Below, one piece after another: positions 10,110 through 19,504 of a stretch of 64,000 nucleotides of DNA; position 1 is the stretch's first letter, and each line of letters begins with the position of its first letter. This DNA is from Mariniblastus fucicola (GTDB lineage: Bacteria > Planctomycetota > Planctomycetia > Pirellulales > Pirellulaceae). Under the pieces are notes generated by a model. That model searched no databases, was not told the origin of the DNA, and saw only the letters and a program-made list of their open reading frames with translations. The stretch spans positions 5,456,001 to 5,520,000 of the forward strand of contig NZ_CP042912.1 in the NCBI RefSeq assembly GCF_008087665.1, written 5' to 3'. The translations under genes were made by a program, and so were the position numbers.

Positions 10110-11228
10110 CTAAACCAATACACGCGACGGCTCAAACGGAGTCAGATCAATCAGCGTTGGCTTGCCTTCGATCAAGTCCGACATCGCGACGGCGGATCCG
10201 GTTGAGTGTTGAAGGCCGAGCTTGAAATGTCCCGCAGAAACAAACGCGTTCTCAAAGTTTGGCAAAAGCCCCATGTAGGGAAACGCATCGTGAGTTCCCG
10301 GTCGCAAACCAGCCCATTTTTTAACGATCCGATCAGGCGTCAACTCGGGAATCAATCGTTGGGCTTCGAGTGAGAGCAAGTCCATGGCTTCGATCGTGGT
10401 CGATTCGTCGAAACCAACTTCTTCGATTGTCGCACCGACCAAGACATGGCCATCGTCGCGAGGAACGACGTAGCGAGTGCCTTCATTGAGAATCGGAATC
10501 GCCAGCGGTTCATCCAGTCGATACAGAATCATCTGTCCGCGAACGGGAACCATCTGTATGCCTTCGGCCAACGACAAAAGGACTTGTTGAGTCCATGCTC
10601 CGCAGGCAAACAGGCAAACGTCAAATTCGATTCGCTCGTCGCGATCAACAACGATCGCGTCCAACCTATTCGACGACATTTCGTAATTTAAGACCGAACT
10701 CTCCGGCAGCATTCTGACCGCAGCTTTCTCGCACGCAGCCACCAGCGCTTTGATATGCCACGGGTTGCAGATTTGGGCTTCCTGCGGCAAAACGGCGGCA
10801 AGGAATTTATCCGAGCCAGCCAAATGCGAAAGTGACGCAATTCGTTTCACGAACGATTCACGATTCAACGATTCAGCCTCGATGTTTCGCTCATTCCAGT
10901 ATCCCAACGAACCCGCCAGGGTCGCGATCTCACCGGGCGTTCTGGCAACGTAAAGACCGCCGCACTTTCGGTAGCCGTTGTCGATGCCGGTTTCGTCCCG
11001 CAAGCGTCGCGACCATTGCTCATGCAGATCGTTACTGGCGGCTTCTAGTTTTTCGATCGGGTGAATCGCAGTCTCCGCATTGCCTGGCAGCAAAATTCCC
11101 GCGCCAGCCCATGAAGCCTTGCGACCAAATCGACCCTGATCGACCAGTGTGATTTCGTGGCCACGCGAACTCAATTCCCAGGCAGCGGAAAGTCCAATCA
11201 CGCCGCCGCCGATGATGGCGATTTTCAT
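10110..11228 (-). CDS. thiO: Glycine oxidase ThiO-like FAD-dependent oxidoreductase
   Basis: 372 residues, the usual size for the DAO/ThiO family. The N-terminal Rossmann motif GGGVIGLSAAWELSSRG binds FAD. WAGAGILLPG, the C-terminal region GLRPGTHDAFPYMG and the end of the protein (GHFKLGLQHSTGSAV) match ThiO. ThiO oxidises glycine to an imine used to build the thiazole ring of thiamine. The start ATG at 11228 overlaps the stop of the upstream DUF2064 gene by four bases, so the two are translationally coupled. No other thiamine gene is nearby. The oxidase family is secure; the exact substrate (glycine or another D/secondary amino acid) is inferred from family resemblance. Confidence 0.8.
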   Translation of the reverse strand: MKIAIIGGGVIGLSAAWELSSRGHEITLVDQGRFGRKASWAGAGILLPGNAETAIHPIEKLEAASNDLHEQWSRRLRDETGIDNGYRKCGGLYVARTPGEIATLAGSLGYWNERNIEAESLNRESFVKRIASLSHLAGSDKFLAAVLPQEAQICNPWHIKALVAACEKAAVRMLPESSVLNYEMSSNRLDAIVVDRDERIEFDVCLFACGAWTQQVLLSLAEGIQMVPVRGQMILYRLDEPLAIPILNEGTRYVVPRDDGHVLVGATIEEVGFDESTTIEAMDLLSLEAQRLIPELTPDRIVKKWAGLRPGTHDAFPYMGLLPNFENAFVSAGHFKLGLQHSTGSAVAMSDLIEGKPTLIDLTPFEPSRVLV

Positions 11229-11956
11229 AGCGATGCCTTTTGCATAACAGCCTGAACGCGGTCGAGGAAAATGGCCGTGTCGGAGTCGCTGCGATCGAGC
11301 AATGTCAGCTCCTGATTCAAATCGTCTTCGTTGTCGATGTCGTTGAGTTTCGGCAACAACGCAACCGACAGGCTTTCACGCTGGCAAATTTCCAGTGACT
11401 GCTGCAGCACCTGTTCGGTGCTCCACTGAATATTCCTGAAGATGGCTTCTGACATCACGCTCAAACCAACCAGGTAGTATCCGCCATCGGCACTTGGCCC
11501 GAACACTACATCGTTTTCAGCCAGCAGCTCAAACGCCCCGGCAACCATCCCTGAATCCAGTCGCGGCATGTCGGAACCAATCACGACAACGCGTGCTCCG
11601 TCACCGCAGGCATCGAATTGTTGCTGGAAAAAATGACTCATCCGCGAGCCCAAATCGCTTTCCACCTGAGCCACAAGATCCCACGCATCAGCGACCTGGA
11701 GGCTGGCGAGCAGCTCGTAGAAGCGAATCTTTGTGACGTCCGTAGCAGGACTGTAGGCCACGCTGCGCAAACTGCCAGCGGCGGCAAACCGGTTGAGATG
11801 TAACGTGAGCAACTCCAGATAGATCGCGACAGCGGCCTCATCGCCAAGTGTCGCGGCAAGCCTGGTTTTGACTTTGCCGGGATCCCAGGCTTTGGCGAAC
11901 AGCCCTAAAGTACGGCTTTGGGATGGAACGGGAGAATCGGTTGTAGGGTCAGCCAC
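11225..11956 (-). CDS. DUF2064 / TIGR04282-like nucleotidyl/glycosyltransferase-fold protein
   Basis: 243 residues beginning at GTG 11956; no closer ATG keeps the N-terminal motif. The features FAKAWDPGKVKTRLA, VVVIGSDMPRLDSGMV and FGPSADGGYYLVGL are the hallmark motifs of the DUF2064 GT-A-fold family. It is often labelled TIGR04282 arsenosugar-biosynthesis glycosyltransferase and is related to MobA/CofC-type nucleotidyltransferases. It is the first gene of a two-gene operon with thiO (ATGA overlap). The donor and acceptor sugar are not evident, and the arsenosugar label should be treated as family naming only. Confidence 0.75.
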   Translation of the reverse strand: MADPTTDSPVPSQSRTLGLFAKAWDPGKVKTRLAATLGDEAAVAIYLELLTLHLNRFAAAGSLRSVAYSPATDVTKIRFYELLASLQVADAWDLVAQVESDLGSRMSHFFQQQFDACGDGARVVVIGSDMPRLDSGMVAGAFELLAENDVVFGPSADGGYYLVGLSVMSEAIFRNIQWSTEQVLQQSLEICQRESLSVALLPKLNDIDNEDDLNQELTLLDRSDSDTAIFLDRVQAVMQKASL

Positions 11957-12083
11957 TGAAAGTCGTCTTGATGAGTTTGTGCACTACGGGTGAAAACTGC
12001 CGCGTTCCTATTAGAATGGTCCTACGATGATATGACGCCGGACACCGATCTGGCAACCTTTGCTGCGTAAGGCACGAGTCAAC

Positions 12084-13406
12084 ATGGCGGGACAGAGCGC
12101 CAAAAACCTACTGAAACTTCTTGAGAAAAGCGGAATCGCTGACAAGGACGACCTGAAGGAATCGTTGGGTTCGCTCTCTGCCATCAAGGACGGCGAAGCT
12201 GTCGGCACCGATGAACTGACGGCTCATCTGATCGAGTCCGGCGTCATCACGTCGTGGCACGCAGAGAAACTCCTGGCCGGCAAATACAAAGGCTTCTTCC
12301 TCGACAAGTACAAGTTGCTTGGCCATCTCGGCACCGGCGGCATGAGCAGCGTTTACCTGGCTGAATCGAAAAACACTCGGCAAAAGCGTGCGATCAAAGT
12401 TCTGCCGAAAAAGAAAGTCTCCGACAAAAGCTACCTCGATCGGTTCTATCGTGAAGGCAAAGCTGCCGCCAGTTTGGACCATCCGAATATCGTTCGCGTT
12501 TACGACATTAACAACTCGGGCGACACGCACTACATGGTGATGGAGTACGTCCAGGGTGCCGACCTGTACGAAACCGTTCGAGACAACGGTCCGATGCCGA
12601 TCGATGATGCCGTCGATGCGATCATCCAGTCTGCCGAAGGACTGCTGCACGCTCACGAAAAAGAGATGGTGCACCGTGATGTGAAGCCCGCGAACCTGTT
12701 GCGAACGGAAAGCGGCTCCATCAAAATTCTTGACTTGGGATTGGCACTGTTCAACACGGAAGGCGAAGAGTCTCTAACAGTCCTGTACAACGAAAAAGTC
12801 ATGGGCACGGCGGACTACCTTTCTCCCGAACAGGCAGTGAACTCGCACGAGGTTGACCACCGCGCGGACATCTACAGCCTTGGTTGCACGTTGTATTTCC
12901 TGTTGACCGGCAGGCCTCCCTTCGACAAAGGCACGCTGGCGCAACGAATTGCAATGCACCAAACAAAAGAACCCGACAGCATCCTTGAAAGTCGCGAAGA
13001 TTGCCCACAGGGTTTGGTCGACATCTGCACCAAAATGATGCGGAAAAATCCTGACGACCGTTTTGCTGACTGCAACGAAGTCATGCTCGCGCTGAGGCAG
13101 TTTCGCGATTCGCCGGACACGTTCAAACTTGACCTGCCTCCGCCCACTCCGGTCGCACGCCAGGAATCTGCCTCAAAAGAAACTGATACCGAACCGGTCG
13201 CTGAACAGGCACGAGGAGAATACGCGATCGAGACCATGTCTGCTTCGGGATCGGGAATCGCTCGACCTGTACGCCCAGTGAAGGCCCCTTCCATTCGCAA
13301 ACGACGTCGCAAGCCCACACCGAAGTGGCTGGTTCCGGCATTGATTATCGGGATGATCCTTGGTCTGGTCGCCGTCCTGGTTTTGGTCGCCCGGATGGTT
13401 GGTTAG
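12084..13406 (+). CDS. Membrane-anchored Ser/Thr protein kinase
   Basis: 440 residues from ATG 12084; an in-frame TTG at 12060 is the alternative. Residues 1-70 form a small helical pre-domain common in planctomycete kinases (about SGVITSWHAEKLLAGKYKGF). A Hanks-type kinase domain follows: the glycine loop GTGGMSSVYLAE (about residue 85), the Lys in AIKVLPKKK, the catalytic HRDVKPANLL (about 196), a metal-binding DLG in place of DFG, and MGTADYLSPEQ. A Pro/Thr-rich basic linker leads to a single C-terminal membrane helix (about 414-436), so the kinase is cytoplasmic with only a few residues outside. All catalytic residues are present. Its targets are not indicated by the neighbours. Confidence 0.88.
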   Translation: MAGQSAKNLLKLLEKSGIADKDDLKESLGSLSAIKDGEAVGTDELTAHLIESGVITSWHAEKLLAGKYKGFFLDKYKLLGHLGTGGMSSVYLAESKNTRQKRAIKVLPKKKVSDKSYLDRFYREGKAAASLDHPNIVRVYDINNSGDTHYMVMEYVQGADLYETVRDNGPMPIDDAVDAIIQSAEGLLHAHEKEMVHRDVKPANLLRTESGSIKILDLGLALFNTEGEESLTVLYNEKVMGTADYLSPEQAVNSHEVDHRADIYSLGCTLYFLLTGRPPFDKGTLAQRIAMHQTKEPDSILESREDCPQGLVDICTKMMRKNPDDRFADCNEVMLALRQFRDSPDTFKLDLPPPTPVARQESASKETDTEPVAEQARGEYAIETMSASGSGIARPVRPVKAPSIRKRRRKPTPKWLVPALIIGMILGLVAVLVLVARMVG

Positions 13407-13438
13407 GCTGAAGAAACACCGACCAGGTGGCATTCGTT

Positions 13439-14245
13439 CTACCAGGGAATCTCATAAGACAGCTCGGCCATCGCCGGGCCGCAGACTTCCTCGAAAACCG
13501 ACCTCTGATCTTCTGTCCAGGACTTCCACGCACGGCTTCGCGATTCAGCCCCCTCTTTGGTTTGCGGAGAAACCGCGTCTTCGACCGTGTTCCGACTGAC
13601 GAAGTTTTCACGCACAAATTTTTCGCACGCGTCGGATCGCTCAAGACCAAAGCGTTTCTGAACGCGGCCGAAAACTTCCTGACATGAATCCTCCTGCAGC
13701 AACAATTCATGTCGCACGAGAAACAGGCGATCCTTGAGCTCAGCATGTTGCCCGAACCAGCGAATGATATCGATCGAATGTGCCCACGCGATGCAGTGCG
13801 TTCGAAAATCGCCTGCTTTGCTGATGTGAGCATGCTTCAGCCGAGATGCGACGACTTCGAGGCCATTGCGAACGATGTTCAACAGCCTGAAATTGGGCAA
13901 GAACAAAGGCAACGAATCAAACATATCATCGCGCAACGAGGTGAAAGTCGAAAGCGCCTTGATCTCGCCGGCTCCATCGAGCAAACTTTGAGGAAACAGC
14001 ATCCGGTACGACGTTTCGCGAAATCCGTTCAGAAACTCTTCTGGCGCGACTGACATTTGACGGGTTCGCGAGGGATCATTCAGCGTCTGACCGACCACCG
14101 CCATGACATCTCTCAGCCACACGTTCTCGCGATTGTTCGACAGCACTTGCGGGTGGGATCCGATTGCACGTGTCAAGATTGTCGTCCCGGACCGAGCCTG
14201 GCCGGACACAAGAATTAGCGGCAAATCCTTCAAACGATCGTGCAT
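13439..14245 (-). CDS. Sulfotransferase family protein
   Basis: 268 residues. The N-terminal ILVSGQARSGTTILTRAIG is the 5'-phosphosulfate-binding loop of PAPS-dependent sulfotransferases, and LLNIVRNGLEVVASRLKH fits the 3'-phosphate-binding motif. Sulfotransferases of this kind transfer sulfate to carbohydrates, lipids or proteins; planctomycetes have many. The gene is convergent with the Ser/Thr kinase and divergent from the di-haem-motif protein, so it is probably transcribed alone. The acceptor cannot be told. Confidence 0.75.
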   Translation of the reverse strand: MHDRLKDLPLILVSGQARSGTTILTRAIGSHPQVLSNNRENVWLRDVMAVVGQTLNDPSRTRQMSVAPEEFLNGFRETSYRMLFPQSLLDGAGEIKALSTFTSLRDDMFDSLPLFLPNFRLLNIVRNGLEVVASRLKHAHISKAGDFRTHCIAWAHSIDIIRWFGQHAELKDRLFLVRHELLLQEDSCQEVFGRVQKRFGLERSDACEKFVRENFVSRNTVEDAVSPQTKEGAESRSRAWKSWTEDQRSVFEEVCGPAMAELSYEIPW

Positions 14246-14310
14246 TGTGTAGTAAAATCAAAGTGCTACGGACAAAGTAACTGCACGCCCATCATTTCCG
14301 GATTTTCAAA

Positions 14311-16212
14311 ATGAAACAAGCCAATCTTCAACAAGTCCCGGTCCGGTGGCTCCTGCTGATCCTGATGGTTGCCGTTTTGTCGCCTGGAATTGGGGAAACG
14401 ATGGCTCAGGAACTGTCGGCGAAAGAAAAGAAAAATGTTGAACAGGTGAAAGCGTTAATCACCAAGGCCGGTTTGGAATTCAAAGAGAACAAATTCAAGG
14501 CCAGTGCCAGGTTGATCGCCAACGTTCAGAAAAAACTGGCCCGATTCGCCAAAAGCGCTGACGGCGAGTACCGAGAACTGCTCGAAGCCCAACATGATCG
14601 CATGGCCAAGGCACACAAGATGCTGGTCGACAAAAACCAGAAGCTTGACGAAGTCGTTCCACTGCCCAAATCGAAATCGATGTCGGATAAGGCCGCAAAG
14701 GAGGCTGGTGAAGATGACGCCAACGAAGTGAGCTTTGTCAGTACCGTCGCACCGATTTTGAACGCGAAATGTGGACGCTGTCATGTGGCCCGAGCCCGCG
14801 GCCAGTTCAGTGCCCGCGACTACAACGCGTTGATGGATAGCACCACCGTCACCGAAGGTTCGCCCGACGTGAGCCATTTGATCGAAGTCATTGAGGACGG
14901 CAGTATGCCCAAGGGCGGTCTGGTGGTTACGGAATCGGAACTGGCGTCGCTTAAAGGGTGGATCGCAGCAGGTGCCAAGTTTGACGGCGATGACAAAACC
15001 AAATCGATTGCCGAAATGGGTGGCGGAGCAGGGCAGGGGAGTGCTCCAGCGGGAAATCGCCGCAACGCGATGGCTGCAACCAGCAAACCCACGGGAAAAG
15101 AAACGGTTTCCTTTGGCGTGCATGTGGCTCCAGTGTTGCTGGAACATTGCGGACGTTGCCACATGGCTCGCAATCCACGCGGAAACTTTAATATGGCTCA
15201 ATTCCGAACATTCATTCGCGGCGGCGATAGCGGCGCACCCGTTCAACCTGGAAGCAGCGCCAACAGCACGCTGATCAAACGCCTGCGTGGCGAAGGCGGC
15301 GACGTGATGCCTCCGGCCGGAAAACTGGACGACGCCGTGATCGACAACATCGCCAAGTGGATCGACGAAGGTGCTCGCTTCGATCCTGCGGACGCGAACC
15401 TGACCATGCAGGCGGTCGCGTCAAAGGGCAAATCGGAATCGCTGGATCATGAGGAACTGATCGAGTTCCGCAAAAAGGAAGGCGACCGAATTTGGAAGCT
15501 GGTGATGTCGGACATTGAACCTCAACGGAAAGATTCCGAAGCATTCCAACTGATGGGCACGCCAACGGAAGAAGGGCTGGATGCGATTGCCAAAGAAGCC
15601 GATTCACTTGCCGATCAAATCATGAAACAGCTAGGCACCGATTCGCGGCAGCACTTTGTTCGCGGCAAAGGAAACATCTTTGTCGTCACACGACGCTACG
15701 ATTTTGGTGAGTTCGGAAAGATGCTGTTGCGTCGTGAGTTTCCCCGCAAGCTACAGGCCTATTGGAACCACAACGGAACGATCGCCTACAGTGCGATCCT
15801 GAAGTCGCCCGACAAAAACGTCGACGATGTTCGTGTTGTGCTAACGCGGCAACTGGCTTCAATGCACGTCGCGGATCTGGCTCCCGGAATTCCGCGTTGG
15901 TTCGCCGACGGGATGGGATTTCGCGTCGCCGCCGAGATGCACAAAAAGGATCCTGTCGTTCAAGCCTGGGAACAGGACGCGGTCGCCGCTGCGAAGTCGA
16001 TGAACAAGATCGATGACTTTCTTCGCAACCGAATGGACGAAGACAAATCAGGGCTGGTAAGCTTCCTGTTCGTTGGGCGACTGAAGTCTGACCGAGGTCG
16101 CTTCAAAAAGTTGATGAACGGGCTCAAAGCGGGTGAAAGCTTCGACGCCGTGTTCGAGAAAACTTACGGAGCAACTCCTGAAAAGTTATTCCAGGGTTAC
16201 CAGGGCGGATAG
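14311..16212 (+). CDS. Exported protein with two planctomycete cytochrome C domains and a degenerate gluzincin-like C-terminus
   Basis: 633 residues with a signal peptide ending near ETMAQ. A helical Lys-rich segment (to about 125) precedes two tandem planctomycete-type cytochrome C domains, each with a haem-binding motif: CGRCHVARARGQF (about 155) and CGRCHMARNPRGNF (about 280). Each is followed by the SxxSxLIxxxxxGxMP-type segment. The C-terminal 240 residues resemble DUF1570/peptidase-MA-like proteins, including PGIPRWFADGMGFRVAAEMH. Where a zinc HExxH should sit, the sequence reads RQLASMHVADL, so the peptidase part looks inactive. Function unknown; electron transfer or cell-surface scaffolding is plausible. 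Confidence 0.7.
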   Translation: MKQANLQQVPVRWLLLILMVAVLSPGIGETMAQELSAKEKKNVEQVKALITKAGLEFKENKFKASARLIANVQKKLARFAKSADGEYRELLEAQHDRMAKAHKMLVDKNQKLDEVVPLPKSKSMSDKAAKEAGEDDANEVSFVSTVAPILNAKCGRCHVARARGQFSARDYNALMDSTTVTEGSPDVSHLIEVIEDGSMPKGGLVVTESELASLKGWIAAGAKFDGDDKTKSIAEMGGGAGQGSAPAGNRRNAMAATSKPTGKETVSFGVHVAPVLLEHCGRCHMARNPRGNFNMAQFRTFIRGGDSGAPVQPGSSANSTLIKRLRGEGGDVMPPAGKLDDAVIDNIAKWIDEGARFDPADANLTMQAVASKGKSESLDHEELIEFRKKEGDRIWKLVMSDIEPQRKDSEAFQLMGTPTEEGLDAIAKEADSLADQIMKQLGTDSRQHFVRGKGNIFVVTRRYDFGEFGKMLLRREFPRKLQAYWNHNGTIAYSAILKSPDKNVDDVRVVLTRQLASMHVADLAPGIPRWFADGMGFRVAAEMHKKDPVVQAWEQDAVAAAKSMNKIDDFLRNRMDEDKSGLVSFLFVGRLKSDRGRFKKLMNGLKAGESFDAVFEKTYGATPEKLFQGYQGG

Positions 16213-16232
16213 AGCCCGCGACAACCCGCTGC

Positions 16233-17174
16233 CTATCGGGATTTCTGGCCCGCCATGGTCAGCTGATCAGTGATGTACTGCCCGGCGGTCTCCCGCACCG
16301 ACGTCGCGATATTGACGTTGCCCCGGCATTCAGGTCGAAAGCGGCGATCGAGCACCAGGACTCCGCGAGTCAGCGTTCCATCGACCTCGACGTCGGCACC
16401 GATCGACTCGAACTCGAATAGCTGCGGCTCAAGGAACGACAATGCTCCGACCGCATCATTGAGAATCACTTGCTCCAGTCCCAACTGCTGGCGACAGGCT
16501 CGGATCGTGTAAGGCATGATGCGACCTAGAAGGTCACCAACCCGCGAGCCACCCTTGGGCATGTCGCCAAGGATCCCCAAATCGAATTTGACTTCGCTGG
16601 TGACTTCCAACGGCAGCAGCATTTTCGCAGCACGTGACTGCAGCACTTCTCTGGCACCCTCGGGGTCAAAATAAAAGTTGAACTCGGCACAGGCCGTGAT
16701 GTTTCCGCTCGCGTTAAGGCTACCGCCAGTCATCACCAGCTTGTCGACCATCGCCGGCAGCTGAGGATCTCGTCGAAACGCACGCGCGACATTCGTCAAC
16801 GGGCCCAGGCAGAGGATCGAAACTTCATCCGGATTGGAGCGTACGGTATCGACGATCAACTTTTCGGCTGAGCGGGCGTTCTGCGGCACCGACACCTCAA
16901 AATTGGCGTTTCCAAGTCCGTCGTCGCCGTACAGAAACCGCGAATCGACCGCCGGAGCATTCTCGTTGGGCGTTGCCAGCCCGACACGTGGATAGCGATC
17001 CGGATCCAACAGCGTCAATACGGCCTGCAGGTTCTCGTTGGCCTGATCAGCCCCAACGCAACCTTCGGTAGCCGTGATCGCGAGCACTTCGTACCGATCA
17101 TCAAACAGCAACATGCACAGCGCGACGACATCGTCGGTTCCCATGTCGCAATCAACGATAACTTTTCTTGGCAC
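16233..17174 (-). CDS. Inosine-uridine preferring nucleoside hydrolase family protein
   Basis: 313 residues from GTG 17174. The N-terminal VIVDCDMGTDDVVAL is the calcium-coordinating DxDxGxDD signature of the nucleoside hydrolase family. LCLGPLTNVARAF and MTGGSLNASGNITACAEFNFYFDPEGA are further family motifs around the active site. These enzymes split the N-glycosidic bond of purine or pyrimidine nucleosides for salvage. The base preference is not determinable. No signal peptide is seen, so it should be cytoplasmic. It is divergent from trpD across a gap of about 250 bases. Confidence 0.85.
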   Translation of the reverse strand: MPRKVIVDCDMGTDDVVALCMLLFDDRYEVLAITATEGCVGADQANENLQAVLTLLDPDRYPRVGLATPNENAPAVDSRFLYGDDGLGNANFEVSVPQNARSAEKLIVDTVRSNPDEVSILCLGPLTNVARAFRRDPQLPAMVDKLVMTGGSLNASGNITACAEFNFYFDPEGAREVLQSRAAKMLLPLEVTSEVKFDLGILGDMPKGGSRVGDLLGRIMPYTIRACRQQLGLEQVILNDAVGALSFLEPQLFEFESIGADVEVDGTLTRGVLVLDRRFRPECRGNVNIATSVRETAGQYITDQLTMAGQKSR

Positions 17175-17426
17175 GGTATTTTGGCTCTTGGAGAGGACAA
17201 GGAAGGAGAATTAGGGGCGGGCAAACCGATTGTAGGACCGGTCCACGACGCCAACAAGAGAAATCCGAATTGCAGGGCAGAATCCGAGGGCTCAGTCTGT
17301 TAAAATCGGACGATTACGGTAGCCCGGTCTTCCGGACCTACATTCCCAGCCCAATGTTGATTTGCTGACTGAGCTCAACTCAAACTCACGTTTCCAACTC
17401 AACCACCCAACACTCTGGAGCCCCAA

Positions 17427-18440
17427 TTGATTCGCGAAGCTACACAACAGGTCAACAGCGGAGAGTCGCTGACGCAGGAACAGATGACCGGAGTCGTAGA
17501 CGATATCATGCAAGGGAATTGCAAAGCGTCAGAAATTTCAGCCCTGCTCGTGGCGCTCCACGAGAAAGGTGAGTCCGTCGAAGAGCTTGCTGGCGCGGCG
17601 ATGGCGATGCGCAAGCACATGACTCCCATTCGCACCAAACGCGAAAGCCTGATCGATACCTGTGGAACGGGTGGCGCGATGTCCGGCACCTTCAACGTCA
17701 GCACCGCTGCGGCGATTGTGGCTGCTTCTGCAGGAGCTTCGGTTGCCAAACATGGAAACAAGAAATCGACCAGCAAAACTGGCTCTGCCGACGTCCTGAA
17801 GGTGCTCGGCGTCAACATCGAGTGCTCGATCGAGACCGTGGAAAAGTGCCTCGACCTGCTGGGGCTGTGCTTCTGTTTCGCCCCACTGTTTCACCCCTCA
17901 GTCAAGCACGTGACGAATGTGCGCAAGAAGCTAAAACATCCCACGATTTTCAACTTGCTGGGACCGCTCTGCAATCCTGCTGGTGCTCAGTATCAAGTGC
18001 TTGGCGCGGGCCGGAGTGAAACCCGGGAAACGCTGGCTAAAGCCCTTGCTTTGCTGGGAACTGAACGGTCGATCGTCGTGCACTCGCGAGACGGGTTGGG
18101 CGAGATTTCGACAGGAGGCATCACGGACGTTTCCGAGATCATCGGTACTCAAGTTCGCACCGCCGAACTGACTCCCAAGGATTTTGGGATGGAAGAAAGC
18201 AGCGTTGTGATGCTGAAGGTCAACAATCCCGTTGAGAGCGCTGACGCCATCCGTCGAATCCTTGACGGACACGCCGGTCCTCGGCGAGATATCGTAGTGA
18301 TGAATGCCGCAGCAGCCCTGTGGGTCGCCGGTATCTGTGATGGACTGTCGATCGCAGTGGAGCGATGCCAAACGGCGATCGACAACGGCCAGGCAAAACA
18401 GATGCTTGCCGAGTTGGCGGAACTGACCAACAAAGGTTAG
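17427..18440 (+). CDS. trpD: Anthranilate phosphoribosyltransferase
   Basis: 337 residues, the normal TrpD length. It transfers phosphoribosyl from PRPP to anthranilate, the second committed step of tryptophan synthesis. Seen motifs: DTCGTGG (PRPP/pyrophosphate loop), the KHGNKKSTSKTGSADVLKVLG segment, and NLLGPLCNPA. The start is TTG 17427, supported by a Shine-Dalgarno TGGAG at 17416-17420 and by the fit of the N-terminal helix; no ATG suits. No other trp gene is adjacent; the next gene downstream is a SUI1/YciH protein about 110 bases away. Confidence 0.92.
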   Translation: MIREATQQVNSGESLTQEQMTGVVDDIMQGNCKASEISALLVALHEKGESVEELAGAAMAMRKHMTPIRTKRESLIDTCGTGGAMSGTFNVSTAAAIVAASAGASVAKHGNKKSTSKTGSADVLKVLGVNIECSIETVEKCLDLLGLCFCFAPLFHPSVKHVTNVRKKLKHPTIFNLLGPLCNPAGAQYQVLGAGRSETRETLAKALALLGTERSIVVHSRDGLGEISTGGITDVSEIIGTQVRTAELTPKDFGMEESSVVMLKVNNPVESADAIRRILDGHAGPRRDIVVMNAAAALWVAGICDGLSIAVERCQTAIDNGQAKQMLAELAELTNKG

Positions 18441-18549
18441 TCCTGCTTAATCCTGCTGCGTTTGGTCGATTCACGACTTCGCATTTTAAGGCCCGCATTC
18501 CGACATCAATCCAACGCCAGCATTCCGCACTCGAAATCAACTTCCAATC

Positions 18550-18897
18550 ATGCGACTTTTTGAAGGAACCCAGTGGGACGTTCCTCCTCGCTGCGATCGC
18601 TGTGAGGAACTGGAGTCGGACTGCAAATGCCCTCCGCTTCCTCCGCCAGCCAACGTGGTGGATCCGTCGAATCAGAAGCTGAAGATCCGGGTGGAAAAGC
18701 GCAAACGGGGTAAGATCGTCACGGTGATCGTTGGCTTGGCGAATGATGATGCTCGGAGTGGATTGTTAAAAGAGCTCAAGAATCTGGTCGGCTCGGGCGG
18801 CACGATTCGGGACGAAGATCTGGAGATTCAGGGCGATCACGCCGACACGCTTGCAAAATCACTGCTCGAACGCGGGTATCAAGTACGTCAAAAGTAA
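18550..18897 (+). CDS. SUI1/YciH family translation-initiation-like protein
   Basis: 115 residues. The C-terminal 70 residues are a SUI1 (eIF1) fold: KIRVEKRKRGKIVTVIVGL, GLLKELKNLVGSGGTIRDE, then a GDHADTLAKSLLERGYQV ending. Bacterial members (YciH) affect fidelity of start-codon selection. The N-terminus is Cys-rich (RCDRCEELESDCKC), a CxxC plus CxC arrangement that could hold a zinc ion. It follows trpD on the same strand by about 110 bases and may share its transcript. Confidence 0.85.
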   Translation: MRLFEGTQWDVPPRCDRCEELESDCKCPPLPPPANVVDPSNQKLKIRVEKRKRGKIVTVIVGLANDDARSGLLKELKNLVGSGGTIRDEDLEIQGDHADTLAKSLLERGYQVRQK

Positions 18898-19052
18898 GCG
18901 TTTTCCCCGTCGAAAACTTTCGGTTCGATTTGGTCGGTTAGCTGTCCGCTCAACTTCCGGGTCAAGCGTTTGATGGCGGCAACCGATAACCGAACAAGGG
19001 CAAGTGTCGGGGAGCTCGAAACCCTTCACCCATTCCTCACAATCCGCTTATC

Positions 19053-19081
19053 TTGACACCTCAAAAATAGCGCACTACATT
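19053..19081 (+). promoter_or_regulatory. Sigma-70 type promoter of the ferredoxin gene
   Basis: A perfect -35 box TTGACA (19053-19058) and a -10 box TACATT (19076-19081) are separated by exactly 17 bases. The start codon of the ferredoxin gene lies 48 bases past the -10 box, with a GGAG-type ribosome site just upstream of it. This is the best-formed promoter I found in the window. Confidence 0.75.
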
Positions 19082-19128
19082 TCTTGAGATGGCTCTTTCG
19101 GGCCAATGCTTGACATACTGGAGATAGA

Positions 19129-19410
19129 ATGACACACGTAGTTACCCAACCTTGCGACGGATGCCGTTACACCGATTGCGTCGTGGTTTGCCCCGTCGAA
19201 TGTTTCTACGAAGGGCCAACGATGCTCTACATTCATCCCGACGAGTGCATTGACTGTGAGGCCTGTGTTCCGGAATGCCCTGTCGAAGCCATTTTCCACG
19301 AAGATGATGTTCCCGAGGAATGGCAGAGCTTTGTCCAGCTCAATGCTGAAAAGTGCGAAGACGCTGAGAACATTACTGAGCGACAAGAGCCGCTAAAGAA
19401 AGACGACTAA
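19129..19410 (+). CDS. fdxA: 7Fe (3Fe-4S/4Fe-4S) ferredoxin
   Basis: 93 residues. The cysteine pattern C9, C17, C50 (3Fe-4S) and C21, C40, C43, C46 (4Fe-4S) is exactly that of the Azotobacter FdI/FdxA class, although the tail after residue 55 is short and acidic. It is a small soluble electron carrier. ATG 19129 is preceded by TGGAGATAGA. It has its own promoter (19053-19081) and a rho-independent terminator (19441-19472), so it is a single-gene transcript. Confidence 0.93.
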   Translation: MTHVVTQPCDGCRYTDCVVVCPVECFYEGPTMLYIHPDECIDCEACVPECPVEAIFHEDDVPEEWQSFVQLNAEKCEDAENITERQEPLKKDD

Positions 19411-19440
19411 GCCTTTGGCGAAAGTTTTGAAACACGACGA

Positions 19441-19472
19441 AACGGCAGGGGTCATCCTTGCCGTTTTTTTTC
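19441..19472 (+). terminator. Rho-independent terminator after the ferredoxin gene
   Basis: AACGGCAGGG and CCTTGCCGTT form a ten-pair stem with one G-T wobble and a short loop, immediately followed by a run of eight T (19464-19471). It lies 30 bases after the ferredoxin stop and ahead of the convergent ABC ATPase gene. Confidence 0.85.
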
Positions 19473-19504
19473 GTAAAACAGCACACGGCAGAGGCCTGTG
19501 GCAC

